From: Ottelia alismoides
Taxonomy: Eukaryota > Streptophyta > Magnoliopsida > Alismatales > Hydrocharitaceae
DNA: 64,000 nucleotides
Assembly (NCBI GenBank): GCA_037367405.1
Contig: JAZKJV010003124.1
Location: 248,001 to 312,000, forward strand
Reading direction: 5' to 3'
Shown: positions 44,837 to 52,759 of the stretch, piece by piece
Numbering within the stretch: the first letter of the stretch is position 1
Layout: each line of letters starts with the position of its first letter
Position numbers and translations under genes: made by a program
Notes under the pieces: model-generated
Seen by the model: the letters and a program-made list of their open reading frames with translations, nothing else
Database searches by the model: none
Told to the model about the DNA's origin: nothing

Positions 44837-46495
44837 TTTTTCACATGAGCCCTGGGTCCATTAGGAACTTGATGAGCACTTGATCTTATCCATCCAATGT
44901 ACTTCCAATGATATAAATTAAAATCACTTTTGACAACATTAGTTTTTTTGGAATGTATTGAATTAGGAAAGTGATTAGTATCGTTCATTTCTCATTATTC
45001 TTCCACCATCATAGTAAGAAACCGGTCCTATTTCCCTAAAAACACATCTCATGGATCTCCATCTCCGCTGTGACTGTGTACCACCATGAAGATGGAGGCG
45101 AAGGAGGCACATGCACAATGCCATAATCGGGAGTACGAGCCGCCATTCCTAATGAGGTACCATGAAGATGGAGGAGGGACACAAACAATGACGGAGTGGG
45201 AGGGACTTCCACGAGGGTCCGCAACGGGAGGGGAGGTGGGGTTAGATGTGTGGATGGAGGTCGGTAGAAAGATGTTGGGTTGAACTGAAGGGGTATCTGA
45301 TTAACAAATGTAATTTATGCAGAAAAATTGTAATATTGAAAGAAGAGAGCTGTAATGTTGATTCAATTAGTAGTAAATAATATCAAAGCATCTGTAACTT
45401 CCATATTTTTCATGTGTTATGAAGAAAATAACGATACAATAGTGTCAACATTTTTTATCTGTCTAGTAGTAAATGATAACACAAAATCAATAATTTACCT
45501 CCATAATAATGACACAAAATCAGTAACAATACATCAGTAAATAGTAAAATAATATTGGTAATTTTGATTTATTCAGTAGTAAATAGTAGTAAATAACACC
45601 AGTTGTAAAATATAGATTTTGAGTAGTAAAAAATGAATATAATTGTAAATTTTGGTTAAACAATTAACTTTGTTGCCCCAGTAAATGAACATGGTGTAGT
45701 AAATGTAAAACAAAGATTTGTAACAAATAAGTGCAAAATTACAAAATGTCTATTTAAAGTCTTCTCAACCTGTATAAGTTATATTTCTTATTTTGTAAAT
45801 GTGAAAATGTGTTTGTAGTTGACTAATGGACTTAGGGCTCATCGGTAATGGCCTTTCTGTGGGCGTGCGCACACGCGCATGTGTGTGTGTGTGTGGGGGG
45901 GGGGGGGGTGCATGCGGGTTTGCGCATATCTGAATAATTCCTCATTTAAAGGCAAACCCCCATGTAATTAAAACCCAGCTCAACAATGGGAAGCCAGCTA
46001 AATTTGCCCGAGTTTTTAAAAGCCTTGTATTAACCCATGCCGGAGTTTGCGTCAGTTTTGAAATATCTTGTATTAACCCACCTGCTTCTTAGTTATTGGA
46101 GAAATTACATAATTTGAGAAGATTGTACCATATAGATGCACTGCATGCAACAACAAACTCAATATTAAATCCAATGAACCAAAAAAAATGACTTTTCTAC
46201 TGCAGGATCTTTCATTTAAATATCAGATTCTACCAGTTTTCTAAATTGGAATAAGACCCTGAAGACGATTGATAAGGGAGACTTCTATAGTAGCAGTATA
46301 AAATTAGAACCTCCTTTAATCTTGCAGGATTACATTGACAGTATGGAGGGAGCAACCCTTTCTGGCAGACAAACTGCAGCTTACATTTGCGATGCTGGGG
46401 AAGAATTAGCAGCTATACGTAAGAGAGTTGCTGCACTTGAGGCTGAACGAATCGCTGATAATACAAGCATGGCTGATCAATTGACAGTGGTATGA
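12397..46495 (+). CDS. ZDS: Zeta-carotene desaturase, chloroplast (3' part of gene)
   Basis: Flavoprotein of the amine-oxidase/phytoene-desaturase family in plastids. It converts 9,9'-di-cis-zeta-carotene through neurosporene to prolycopene, after phytoene desaturase and Z-ISO and before CRTISO. Exons 12397-12501, 12701-12945, 13067-13154, 16213-16255, 16339-16495, 16604-16732, 26064-26136, 26666-26830 and 46328-46495 join into 390 codons and a TGA stop, all with GT/AG introns. Recognisable family segments are [107 protein letters not shown] and [19 protein letters not shown] (C-terminal FAD-binding region). Plant ZDS is about 570-590 residues, so roughly 190 N-terminal residues are missing, including the transit peptide and dinucleotide-binding motif; no exon for them was found in 1-12396. 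The frame looks intact, so the gene is probably functional. Identification is by recognised sequence, not by a search. Confidence 0.96.
12701..12945 (+). CDS. ZDS: ZDS exon (second in window)
   Basis: 245 bases, [12 protein letters not shown] to KYITEKGG plus two bases of the next Arg codon. Acceptor TTCTAG, donor GTAGGA. It contains the highly conserved [20 protein letters not shown]. Confidence 0.96.
13067..13154 (+). CDS. ZDS: ZDS exon (third in window)
   Basis: 88 bases. It completes the Arg codon, then [20 protein letters not shown] to IALSK. Acceptor GTGCAG, donor GTTCTT. The next intron is about 3.06 kb and contains retroelement remains. Confidence 0.95.
13430..13720 (-). pseudogene. 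Copia RNase H fragment in ZDS intron
   Basis: The minus strand reads [28 protein letters not shown] and [18 protein letters not shown]. These are the RNase H hallmarks of Copia elements (DRKSTS, SWKSKK, RSSxExEYRA). Only this piece is left; no LTR is attached. Confidence 0.8.
14220..15090 (-). pseudogene. Unidentified coding relic in ZDS intron
   Basis: Read on the minus strand from about 15080 down to about 14280, protein-like segments appear between stops: an acidic and glycine-rich start ([20 protein letters not shown]), then [20 protein letters not shown], a His/Pro/Tyr-rich part ([18 protein letters not shown]), and at the end [38 protein letters not shown]. Stops and probable frameshifts break it. 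The family is not recognised. It could be the C-terminal part of a DNA-transposon protein or of a captured host gene. Confidence 0.35.
15205..15885 (+). pseudogene. Copia RT end and RNase H fragment, + strand
   Basis: The + strand reads [20 protein letters not shown] (end of the Copia RT) near 15212-15271. Further on, with stops, it reads [19 protein letters not shown] and the xNNLIFHE region of RNase H near 15540-15720. It ends at a polypurine-like CAACTTGAGGGCA near 15869. Orientation is opposite to the neighbouring fragment at 13430-13720, so these are two events. Confidence 0.7.
16213..16255 (+). CDS. ZDS: ZDS exon (fourth in window)
   Basis: 43 bases, [14 protein letters not shown] plus the first base of an Ala codon. 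Acceptor TTCAG, donor GTTTGT. Confidence 0.93.
16339..16495 (+). CDS. ZDS: ZDS exon (fifth in window)
   Basis: 157 bases. It completes Ala, then [20 protein letters not shown] through [13 protein letters not shown] and two bases of Arg. Acceptor TGTCAG, donor GTGATT. The intron before it is only 83 bases. Confidence 0.95.
16604..16732 (+). CDS. ZDS: ZDS exon (sixth in window)
   Basis: 129 bases. It completes Arg, then [20 protein letters not shown] to EGKGSLI and two bases of Gln. Acceptor GTTCAG, donor GTACGC. The following intron is 9,331 bases, because Copia and family N elements are inserted in it. Confidence 0.95.
16791..16929 (-). repeat. 3' LTR of intronic Copia element
   Basis: 139 bases; on the minus strand it runs from TGGAGATATT to CCAACA. 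Related LTRs lie at 10913-11057 and 30300-30446. Confidence 0.75.
16939..17510 (-). pseudogene. Copia RNase H domain
   Basis: 16939-17331 reads [20 protein letters not shown], then [36 protein letters not shown] and the C-terminal [13 protein letters not shown]. 17238-17501 in another frame carries [20 protein letters not shown] and [16 protein letters not shown], so there is a frameshift inside the domain near 17330. Confidence 0.88.
17517..18484 (-). pseudogene. Copia reverse transcriptase
   Basis: Two minus-strand frames, 18173-18484 ([20 protein letters not shown], then [14 protein letters not shown]) and 17517-18242 ([45 protein letters not shown]). The catalytic YVDD is intact at about 17880-17891. 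A frameshift near 18240 joins the two parts. The end reads [20 protein letters not shown]. Confidence 0.92.
19097..19969 (-). pseudogene. Copia integrase
   Basis: 290 open codons on the minus strand. A pre-integrase zinc finger is visible (WHLCFGHL and [10 protein letters not shown]), then the core with LLHVDIW, VRTDNA and NGVEERKHH, which gives the D, D and E positions. The region before it, [16 protein letters not shown], belongs to the protease/integrase junction. The integrase itself looks nearly intact, while its neighbours are broken. Confidence 0.9.
20144..20624 (-). pseudogene. Copia gag remnant with zinc knuckle
   Basis: The minus strand shows an Arg/Gly-rich stretch ([20 protein letters not shown]) followed by [19 protein letters not shown], a C-x2-C-x4-H-x4-C nucleocapsid knuckle. 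Gag homology is lost upstream of this. Confidence 0.8.
21476..21784 (-). repeat. 3' LTR of family N copy 2
   Basis: About 309 bases; the last few bases at the polypurine side are altered compared with the other LTR. Confidence 0.85.
23697..24000 (-). repeat. 5' LTR of family N copy 2
   Basis: 304 bases, ending with ATACTCCAACA on the + strand, directly followed by the CTATA target duplication. Confidence 0.88.
26064..26136 (+). CDS. ZDS: ZDS exon (seventh in window)
   Basis: 73 bases. The first base completes the Gln codon, then [20 protein letters not shown] and VQKQ. Acceptor TTTGCAG, donor GTTGGT. Confidence 0.95.
26666..26830 (+). CDS. ZDS: ZDS exon (eighth in window)
   Basis: 165 bases, 55 codons, [15 protein letters not shown] to [10 protein letters not shown]. 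Acceptor CTCCAG, donor GTATAT. The intron after it is 19,497 bases. Confidence 0.95.
27585..28260 (-). pseudogene. L1-type LINE reverse transcriptase fragment
   Basis: The minus strand carries, with stops, [17 protein letters not shown], then [27 protein letters not shown] and [14 protein letters not shown]. These are motif A and its surroundings in plant L1 LINE RTs, different from the RTE copies. The fragment ends before motif C. It is an isolated piece in the large ZDS intron. Confidence 0.78.
28261..29600. other. Intron sequence, nothing recognised
   Basis: AT-rich and without protein-like frames or repeat ends that I can identify. Confidence 0.5.
29610..30446 (-). mobile_element. Copia 5' end: LTR, primer site and gag start
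   Basis: The LTR is 30300-30446 (147 bases). The primer site, reverse of TGGTATCAAAG, is at 30289-30299. A leader with GC-rich sequence follows. The gag start 29623-29820 on the minus strand reads [20 protein letters not shown] and [20 protein letters not shown]. Homology is lost near 29610, so gag continues no further and pol is absent. Confidence 0.82.
30625..33181 (+). mobile_element. RTE-type LINE, copy 2, 5'-truncated
   Basis: Plus strand. It begins inside the endonuclease region and ends with a TTGTTGTTGTTG tail. A 10-base target duplication ATTAGATTAT is seen at 30615-30624 and 33182-33191. The coding region has many stops and frameshifts. It aligns with copies 1 and 3 throughout. Confidence 0.88.
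30790..32730 (+). pseudogene. Endonuclease/RT remains of RTE copy 2
   Basis: Separate open pieces: 30790-31167 ([12 protein letters not shown], end of endonuclease), 31548-31760, 31952-32290 ([29 protein letters not shown]) and 32385-32726 (end of the palm). The catalytic FADD of motif C is lost: the corresponding place reads [11 protein letters not shown], with a deletion. This is the most decayed of the three RTE copies. Confidence 0.85.
33192..34003. other. Intron sequence with TATCG-type words
   Basis: No gene. At about 33640-33760 and 33830-33900 there are many short words such as GACGATATATC and GATATCGG. Similar words occur near 13690-13760 and 37960-38040. Confidence 0.4.
34009..34323 (-). 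repeat. 3' LTR of family N copy 3
   Basis: 315 bases, ending ACTCCAACA on the + strand. It contains the GGATCCTGGAGGGATCC word and a TATA-like TATATAG near 34188-34194. Confidence 0.88.
35530..36559. mobile_element. Non-autonomous hAT-like DNA transposon
   Basis: Exact 8-base target duplication GTCCTGTC at 35522-35529 and 36560-36567. Ends are CAAGGTTTAAAAAAAGCG on the left and, on the reverse strand of the right end, CATGGTTTTAAAAGGCGG: imperfect terminal inverted repeats starting CAxGG. 8-base duplications and CAxGG ends are typical of the hAT superfamily. Next to both ends lie dense GAGGC / GCCTC words, which make short hairpins. The middle is AT-rich with no transposase. It is inserted in family N copy 3. 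Confidence 0.82.
37234..37546 (-). repeat. 5' LTR of family N copy 3
   Basis: 313 bases. The end next to the target duplication is worn (ACTCACC in place of ACTCCAACA). Confidence 0.85.
37552..39561. other. Intron sequence with a tandem duplication; unidentified
   Basis: No recognised gene. A 126-base unit is duplicated at 38205-38456. Two short + strand frames, 38761-38943 and 39039-39224 (about 60 codons each), have no recognised domain. The base composition from about 38060 to 39240 is more balanced than in the AT-rich surroundings, so an old gene fragment is possible. Confidence 0.4.
38205..38456. repeat. 126-bp tandem duplication, two copies
   Basis: Units 38205-38330 and 38331-38456 start TCGGAAGAAATGTTAAGCG and differ at about two positions. 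The unit length is a multiple of three. The near-identity shows a recent duplication. Confidence 0.9.
40067..40552 (+). pseudogene. Endonuclease of RTE copy 3
   Basis: 161 open codons: [19 protein letters not shown], then [32 protein letters not shown] and [14 protein letters not shown] small deletion is seen near 40375 compared with copy 1 (the words before SLQ are missing). The frame ends at 40552, before the expected end of the domain. Confidence 0.88.
41170..42858 (+). pseudogene. Reverse transcriptase of RTE copy 3
   Basis: Frames 41170-41499, 41539-42003, 41991-42563 and 42538-42858. Motif A is [10 protein letters not shown] (first Asp kept, following Asp changed to Tyr), and motif C is [10 protein letters not shown] stop near 41497, a frameshift near 41995 and a CA-repeat expansion at 42541-42560 break the protein. 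The C-terminal part resumes with [15 protein letters not shown] after the CA repeat. Confidence 0.9.
42541..42560. repeat. CA microsatellite inside LINE RT
   Basis: About nine CA units where RTE copy 1 has about four. The expansion changes the frame of the RT C-terminal region. Confidence 0.85.
42907..44210. other. Intron sequence without recognised gene
   Basis: Minus-strand frames 42927-43343 and 43580-43879 have no recognised domain. The part 43900-44110 repeats ATTTCATCG / ATTTCGxTG words. Confidence 0.4.
44220..44990 (-). mobile_element. Probable LTR-element 5' end, minus strand
   Basis: GCTCTGATATCA at 44612-44623 is the reverse complement of a variant tRNA-Met primer site. To its right an LTR-like region begins with TGAAACATCAG and contains a GA microsatellite; to its left is a leader-like sequence. 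No second LTR was found. The right boundary is uncertain. Confidence 0.4.
44785..44831. repeat. GA microsatellite
   Basis: About 23 AG units without interruption. Confidence 0.95.
45863..45908. repeat. Alternating purine-pyrimidine and G14 tract
   Basis: GCGTGCGCACACGCGC followed by a GT repeat and then 14 consecutive G at 45895-45908. It lies about 420 bases before the last ZDS exon. Such tracts can adopt Z-DNA or G-rich structures. Confidence 0.85.
46328..46495 (+). CDS. ZDS: ZDS last exon
   Basis: 168 bases: [55 protein letters not shown] and TGA. Acceptor CTTGCAG. The C-terminal tail after GEEL is usually variable among plants; the end QLTVV is like the LSLV-type end of other plant ZDS proteins. 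Confidence 0.96.
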   Translation, partial: DYIDSMEGATLSGRQTAAYICDAGEELAAIRKRVAALEAERIADNTSMADQLTVV

Positions 46496-49400
46496 CATGC
46501 ATCACTTGCGTATCAGAGTCGGCTTGCTCAGGGAAATGCATCCCATTGAGCTCATTAGCATTATTTACCAAGTCAGATCCAGTGGTAAAATAAATATTTA
46601 CGTCTAATTTATCACCCTCACAGATATTTTTTTTTAATTTGGGCATGCAGGTCATAGCATATATAGTCAGACAGTGTAAGCCCTGAGATGTCACAGTGTA
46701 ATTGTGCTATAGTTCCCAAGTAGCCATGTCAATAGAAGTTGGATAATGCCATTTTGGATGTCGGTTTTGTGGGTTGGTGAAGAGTTGAAGAAGATTTACT
46801 ACATCAAAAGTTCACAACAATTGAGAATCTGGGGTTGCAAAACCATTATCTTCGATTTAGTGTGCCTACGTCTGACGAGGCATTCCGGATATATACTCTC
46901 TGCTAAAACCATATCTTCATTTAGTGTGTTTACATCTGACGAGGCATTCCGGATATATTCGAGGTGATTTCATTTTGATCTAATTTAGTTTAATTCTTTG
47001 TTTGTTCTGATAGTTCCCTGTCAGCTAACCTGACACCATCAGGTTGTGTGAGAGGATCCTGTGCTATGGTGTTGTGCCAGCTGAAACCGTGGGAACGCTC
47101 GATCTTGATCGAGTGGTTCAAAAGTGCAAAATCATACAAACCGGTCGATTAAGATTGAGCGGTTCCCATGATCACAACAGACTCTGTTGCATATTGGCGC
47201 ACAGTATACGATCCGGTCCCATTTTTCCAACACATGAGGAAATGAATTCGAGACTCGGGCATAAGTTTGGTTCAAAGCACCGTGTGGCAAAAGAGAAGTG
47301 CTGGCAAGTCCGTTTGGCAATGAGGCTACATCTAGGACAGAGGACTAGGGATCAGATGACCTTTGAAGATGCCCCATACGATTCGAGGAAGTCTCAACTG
47401 CTTCACTGGGTTCTTGATCGACTTGTTGGCGAGATGCACATAAGCTCAAACGGACTCTGGTGATGAGCCCGATTAATGAAGAAGATGGCAGATGGGATGC
47501 TCTGTGCGAGTAAAGGATCAGAGCAGAAGCGTATAAAGGTTGTGGGCGTAGAACATCAACGAGAATGTGAAGAAGAGATGGGTCTCAGATGGATGTTGGG
47601 TTCGAAGCAGAACAGAAAAGGAGAAGAGGAGACAAAGGGAGGAAGTGGTCGAGAGAGAAAGAAAAAGAGCAGAAAGAAGGAGAAGGGAGAAGCGTGGAAC
47701 ATGGAGGAGGGGAGGTAGGGTTTTCGCATCGATTAACGACAGTTGACCGCCAAGAGGTGGCACAAATAGGTCTCAACTCTCAACATTTGATGGGAACGAG
47801 GAGGTTTACAAAGGTGATGATCGACGACTGGGCAATTGGCAAGGGAGTGGTGTAACCACTAGTCGCATGAGGAGTGGGGTTGGACTCGAGTTTTGCGGGT
47901 GAACGTGGATGCTGAAGGGAATTGGGGTTAATAGGTAGATGGGTGGGTGAAAATATGTATTGACACCGGACCTTACTTTTAACCTTTCAAATTTTTAAAA
48001 ATTGAACGAATATGAATATTCAAAACTCAAAATGGTTCAATAAATTTACGTTTGTAAATTTGTTTAAAGTTTGATTCAGTTCCGAATTCAAAACTTTTAA
48101 AATAAATTGAATCTGAATCCTGGTTGACTTAAAGGTATTCGGTTTCATTAGCACCTTCATACAAGATATAAGGTTTTGAGGTTGAGAAACTACTATAGGT
48201 AAAAATTATTTTCTATATATGTGGTTATTTGGGAAAGATCCATGGGTTTGGTCATGTCCTTATTCTACCTAAAATTTATGAGAACTTAATTAGAAATTGG
48301 ACGTTGGACTTTCTAGGTCATATGTTGAAAATCGACTTATATGTCTAAGTATATAACTTCATTCATAAAACTCTTACGTCTTGCTTCGAACTAAACTCTT
48401 CATTTTACACTTAGCTTAACCTAAATAAGGTGTGTGAAGAATCATCTTAATCTTAGCATATTATGTAGCTTTGTCATGCAGGTAGATGGTCAGGACATGA
48501 GGATTGTAGATAGAAAAGGCATATGTCCAAGTTTGTCTAGATGCATGGATGTCTGAAAGATGGAGTCGTATATTAAAATAATGCTTCAGATGAGAGATAG
48601 TCTTTCAACATGCATCCATACAGTCCGACATAAAAAGAATGTATACCTAGTAATTATACATCTTTTTTTCTCCAACCATCTCTTGGAGTATAATTTTCAA
48701 GCAGCTTTGCTTTAATCCAATGGAGAAAAGAGTTGAAACGTGTGAAAATGTGCAACGCAAAACATTGGGCAACTCTTCTAACCCATTTCTATCATTAAAA
48801 GACTTGAACTACTCAAAGGGAAATACACCACTCCTTACGGAAAGAGTTGCTAAACAAAGGAACCCATGGGTGCTAGGCTGACTGGTTTGTACACTCACCT
48901 TTTTGAGTAAGAAGAGCAAACATCTACTACACATATTAGTTTGCTTCACATCTATAAGATAATAAGAAATGAAGAAGGGAATATGAATTGGTTATTAAGG
49001 TGAATCTAAGTAAAGATTTATATGACTTGAGAGTTGTTAAGTCTAAAATCCTAATTCTAATCGGGTTCTAACAAATCATTAAGGTAAAGTTTTAATTAAC
49101 TACTATTTTAATCTTTCTTATAAAGTGGTTTCGAAAACAAAATTACGCATTTTTTCCTTTTCCTTAATATGTGAATAAGCATTTACTAAGGTTATAAGAA
49201 AGTTCAAGGGCAGATGAACCCTACATCCATTCATTTTATACTTGCATTTTGGCTTAAATATTTAACAAATGCATCCAAATACATGATTATAACACATTAT
49301 TGCACAAATGTCCCCATAAATAAGAATCCTCTACTAGCCTTAAAAATCTATAGAAAGAAGAAAAATCAAAAAAGAAATCAAAGGAGAACCAAAGGAAGGT

Positions 49401-49497
49401 TGTACACTATGTAGATATATATAATGACAAAAATAAAATAAATAGATGTAAATATTAGTTATGAGCCTAAATCCAAAGACCTTATCAGACGGACTGG
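46496..49497. other. Downstream region, one unidentified frame
   Basis: After the ZDS 3' untranslated region, a 139-codon + strand frame (47044-47463) starts MCERILCYGVVPAETV; no family is recognised and it may be chance. 46855-46960 holds a short direct repeat containing TCTGACGAGGCATTCCGGAT. From 47870 to 49490 the sequence is AT-rich and nothing is recognised. Confidence 0.4.
46589..46594 (+). promoter_or_regulatory. Possible poly(A) signal of ZDS
   Basis: AATAAA lies about 95 bases after the stop codon. Plant signals are degenerate, so this is only a candidate. Confidence 0.4.
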
Positions 49498-49807
49498 CAC
49501 TACAAGGAAAATAAGTTATAGCTACAAAACTATGCCCACGATGTGGGGTTTGTGGCCACAGAATTGGGCTCTAGCCACAACACATCATGGCCAGTAGCCG
49601 TAGCTACATGTCTCGTCATGAGAGTTCTCTAACCACGAATATGTCGTGGCCACTACAAGAGACCACAGAACGTGTCGTGGACACAACTCTTGTATGAAGA
49701 CTTTAGCCATGGATTGTAGCTACGAGAAACTAGTGGCCACAGATTATCGTGGCTATAAGTTTCCGTAGTCACATTCCGTGACCACAACTCATTTTTTTCT
49801 TGTAGTG
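49498..49807. mobile_element. CACTA-type MITE
   Basis: 310 bases. The left end is CACTACAAGGAAAATAAGTT; the right end, read on the reverse strand, is CACTACAAGAAAAAAATGAG. Flanking three-base words are TGG and TGC, an imperfect duplication. The interior is full of GTGGCCAC / GTGGCxA words in both directions. There is no transposase. Confidence 0.82.
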
Positions 49808-49809
49808 TG

Positions 49810-52100
49810 CGTCAATAAATAAATAAGAAAGAAAACTCAGAAAACCCTGAAAATAGACTCAAAGTGCATAAAATACCTAATATATAATATCTACAAAATT
49901 TACAACCATGATAACTTTTTATCTATCTTTTTTCCAAGATTATTTTTCCATCTCTAGATAAATATAAGTAAAAAATTATAAAAATATCCTATAATAGCAT
50001 CCTAATTAATCACAAAGAAACCCCAACACTAACTATATAAATATTATATGGGCTTATAACTATTTTTAGGATCTCCAAATGAAACAAACTCACCTATAAA
50101 ATTCATCTCATGGTAAAATGCCCAAGCTTGAGGAGTGAGTTTTGACCTTTTGAACATTCCTTTATCGTCGTTCAAAATAAAAGGGAAACTTACGTCCTAA
50201 ATAAAAGGGAAAATTAAATGTTATCTGTGCTTTTAATTATAATCCATTTTAACCTAATCCCTTTTTATCCTCTCAAATAAATGGACAGAAAATATAAAAA
50301 TGATCTAAAATTGCCATGATGTATATACACCAAATAAATCCAAATTTAATTCTTAGTATGCCTCATTTAAAACATCGTAACTACTTCATACAAGTTTTAA
50401 ATTCATAAATATGATCACATAAAATACTTTAAACTTAAAAAATATTTTGAAGATGAAAAGAGCCCATGTGTATGTGTATGGTACATGGGTGCGTACGTGT
50501 GTGTTTATGTATGTGTATTGTATGCATCAATATTTGAAACTTCCATAACTTTATCTAAATAATGGTTTGATCTTTTTAAAATTTCTTTTAATTATGTATC
50601 TTGTCCTATTTTTTGACGAAAATGTAAAGCCAAAAAATTACAAAAAGAGAAATGAAAACACAAGCATTGAACAAATGTAAAATTAACTACCATTCGCTTT
50701 TATATATGTTCTATAGCATGCATCCGACAAAACTTAAAATAAAAAAACATATGATAGCATGTATAATATGATGTATTTCTATAATATAATAATATATAAT
50801 ATATATACTATTGGAAAGATAATGAAGGGAAAATATTAAGAAGTCTAGGAACATGTAGTTTATACTTGTAAAGCACCTTAAATTTTTTCATCTCTTGAAA
50901 ATGGCTGAATTTGCTTATGTGATCTTCATAGAAAGTGTAAAGATTATCAAGCTCTACATTTTTCATGTTAATTTTTTCCACCTTAGGTCATCTCCTATTT
51001 CTTTTAGTTCTACAAAGAATTAAAATTCCTTGAAATTTGTGGTGGCACCACATGGTAATACCACATTCATTTTCCCCACACCTCCTCAACCCTTGTTCTC
51101 TCATTGATCCTTGATCTTTCCCCAACGATGTCACAATTTCCACCCAAATATTGTCCTTGCTACTACTAACTCCCTCTATCGCATCCTTCCCTCGACTTTA
51201 AAGAAGGTAATGATATATTATATTATTTATAGTTAATCATATTGTATTGAATTAGGTTTTTTATTGAGTTAGGATTGGATGAATGTGTACGATGATATCT
51301 TACGGTTAGAATGATATCTTATGCTAGCATTGAAGAACTTATTTTGAATCACTATTGAGTAACATACTTTATTAAAGTTTTCTTTTATTGATTATATATT
51401 GCATAATGCACTCATAACAACAATGCAAGTCATGTGCTTTTGTCGCGCGAATGGGTTCGTTTTGAGATCTAAAAAAGGTGCTACTTATGAAGGATCCAGT
51501 ATGAAATCAATTAAGTTAAATGCGGATAAACATTTGTTGGATTGTTTGGTAAGATAATTTTTTTTTCGTTTTGCTTTAATCCACTGAATATTGTTGAAGT
51601 CAAGTTTTCTGAAAAATATCACATGACTTAGGAGCCTATTATTTATCAAATGTAGATTATGGTAACGATGAAAATGATGTTAAATATGAAAAACTGATGG
51701 ATTCATCATACTGACTGGTTTCATATACCAAAATTAAAGAGGATTCTACATGATTTGAGACATGTGCATATGCAACTTTCTCTCTTGAGTCTTAGAGAAA
51801 TTTGTATGATACGAGATTAAAAATCTTGGAAATTGATGGAATGATGGAACCTGCCTCAAAATTTAAAAAAAATAAGATGGAAAATTCTAGTGAGGATATG
51901 GACAATCATATACTAAAATGACAGTTGACTCAACTATCCCATTTTTAAATATATGTGATTGTGATGGTTATATTAGAAAAGGCGATTTTCATGTGTTCTA
52001 GTGATGTTCTCAACAGATCTAATGAATTGAAAAATGGAATGGCCTTTCAGACAACATCATATATAACAAATCTTGCATTGGTGTTAACCGTTACATAACC
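49810..52100. other. AT-rich intergenic region
   Basis: No gene or repeat end is recognised. Short homopolymer and TA-rich runs only. Confidence 0.5.
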
Positions 52101-52189
52101 ATTACATTGTTGTCTCTGAGGGAGAAGAATAAGACCATACGCCTTTTGCCATCCATGGATCTTCCTTTCATTGTCATCTACAATCTTCG

Positions 52190-52500
52190 CCCTCCTCCCT
52201 CATACCACCTAGACCTTCACCCCCTCCCCTACGTCACCCCGACCTTATCTCCACCTCCCCCACGTTGTCCAGACCTCCTCCTGTCCTCTCCTGTGTTGCC
52301 CAGACCTCCGCCTCTCTCCCCACGTTGCCATGACCTCTGCCCAACCTCCCTCATGCCATCCAAACCTCCGTACCCCTCCCCCATGCCGCCTCCGCCCCTC
52401 CCAGGACCATCTAGACCTCCTACCTCTCCCCCACTCCCCTCACAGTCCTTGACTTCACCTCGACCTTCACCCCCTCTCCTCATTGTAGCCTGAGACCTCC
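52190..52500. repeat. Pyrimidine-rich degenerate minisatellite
   Basis: The + strand is almost all C and T, with a loosely repeating unit of about 25-30 bases ending in CCAGACCTCC or similar (for example near 52268-52277 and 52303-52312). One frame gives a Pro-rich peptide (52107-52493), but this is a by-product of the repeat. Confidence 0.6.
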
Positions 52501-52684
52501 AGCTCCCTCCCCCATGTCGCCTCAATCTACACAACAAGCCCATCTCCATCGTCGAGATGCGAGCGAAGGAGCTTGACATGCTCCCACCTCCATTGGGCTT
52601 ACAGGATTGGAGAGGAGGAAAAAGAATAAGAAAAGGAGAGATGGAAAAGTCCACCACAACTGTAATCCAAGCATGTTGAATCCA

Positions 52685-52756
52685 TAAGAACCAAATTAAT
52701 GATAGGGTTTGTGGTATCAAGAAGAACCAAATTAACGGTAGGGTTCGTGGTATTAA
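52685..52756. repeat. Short tandem repeat, two copies of about 36 bases
   Basis: AAGAACCAAATTAATGATAG then GGTTTGTGGTAT is followed by the same words with small changes (AACGGTAGGGTTCGTGG). Confidence 0.8.
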
Positions 52757-52759
52757 ATG

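Noticed and set aside
45036..45283. Short frames on both strands near 45100
   Set aside because: They are about 60 codons, mirror each other and have no domain.
52107..52493. 128-codon Pro-rich frame as a gene
   Set aside because: It follows the pyrimidine minisatellite and has no domain or conserved start.
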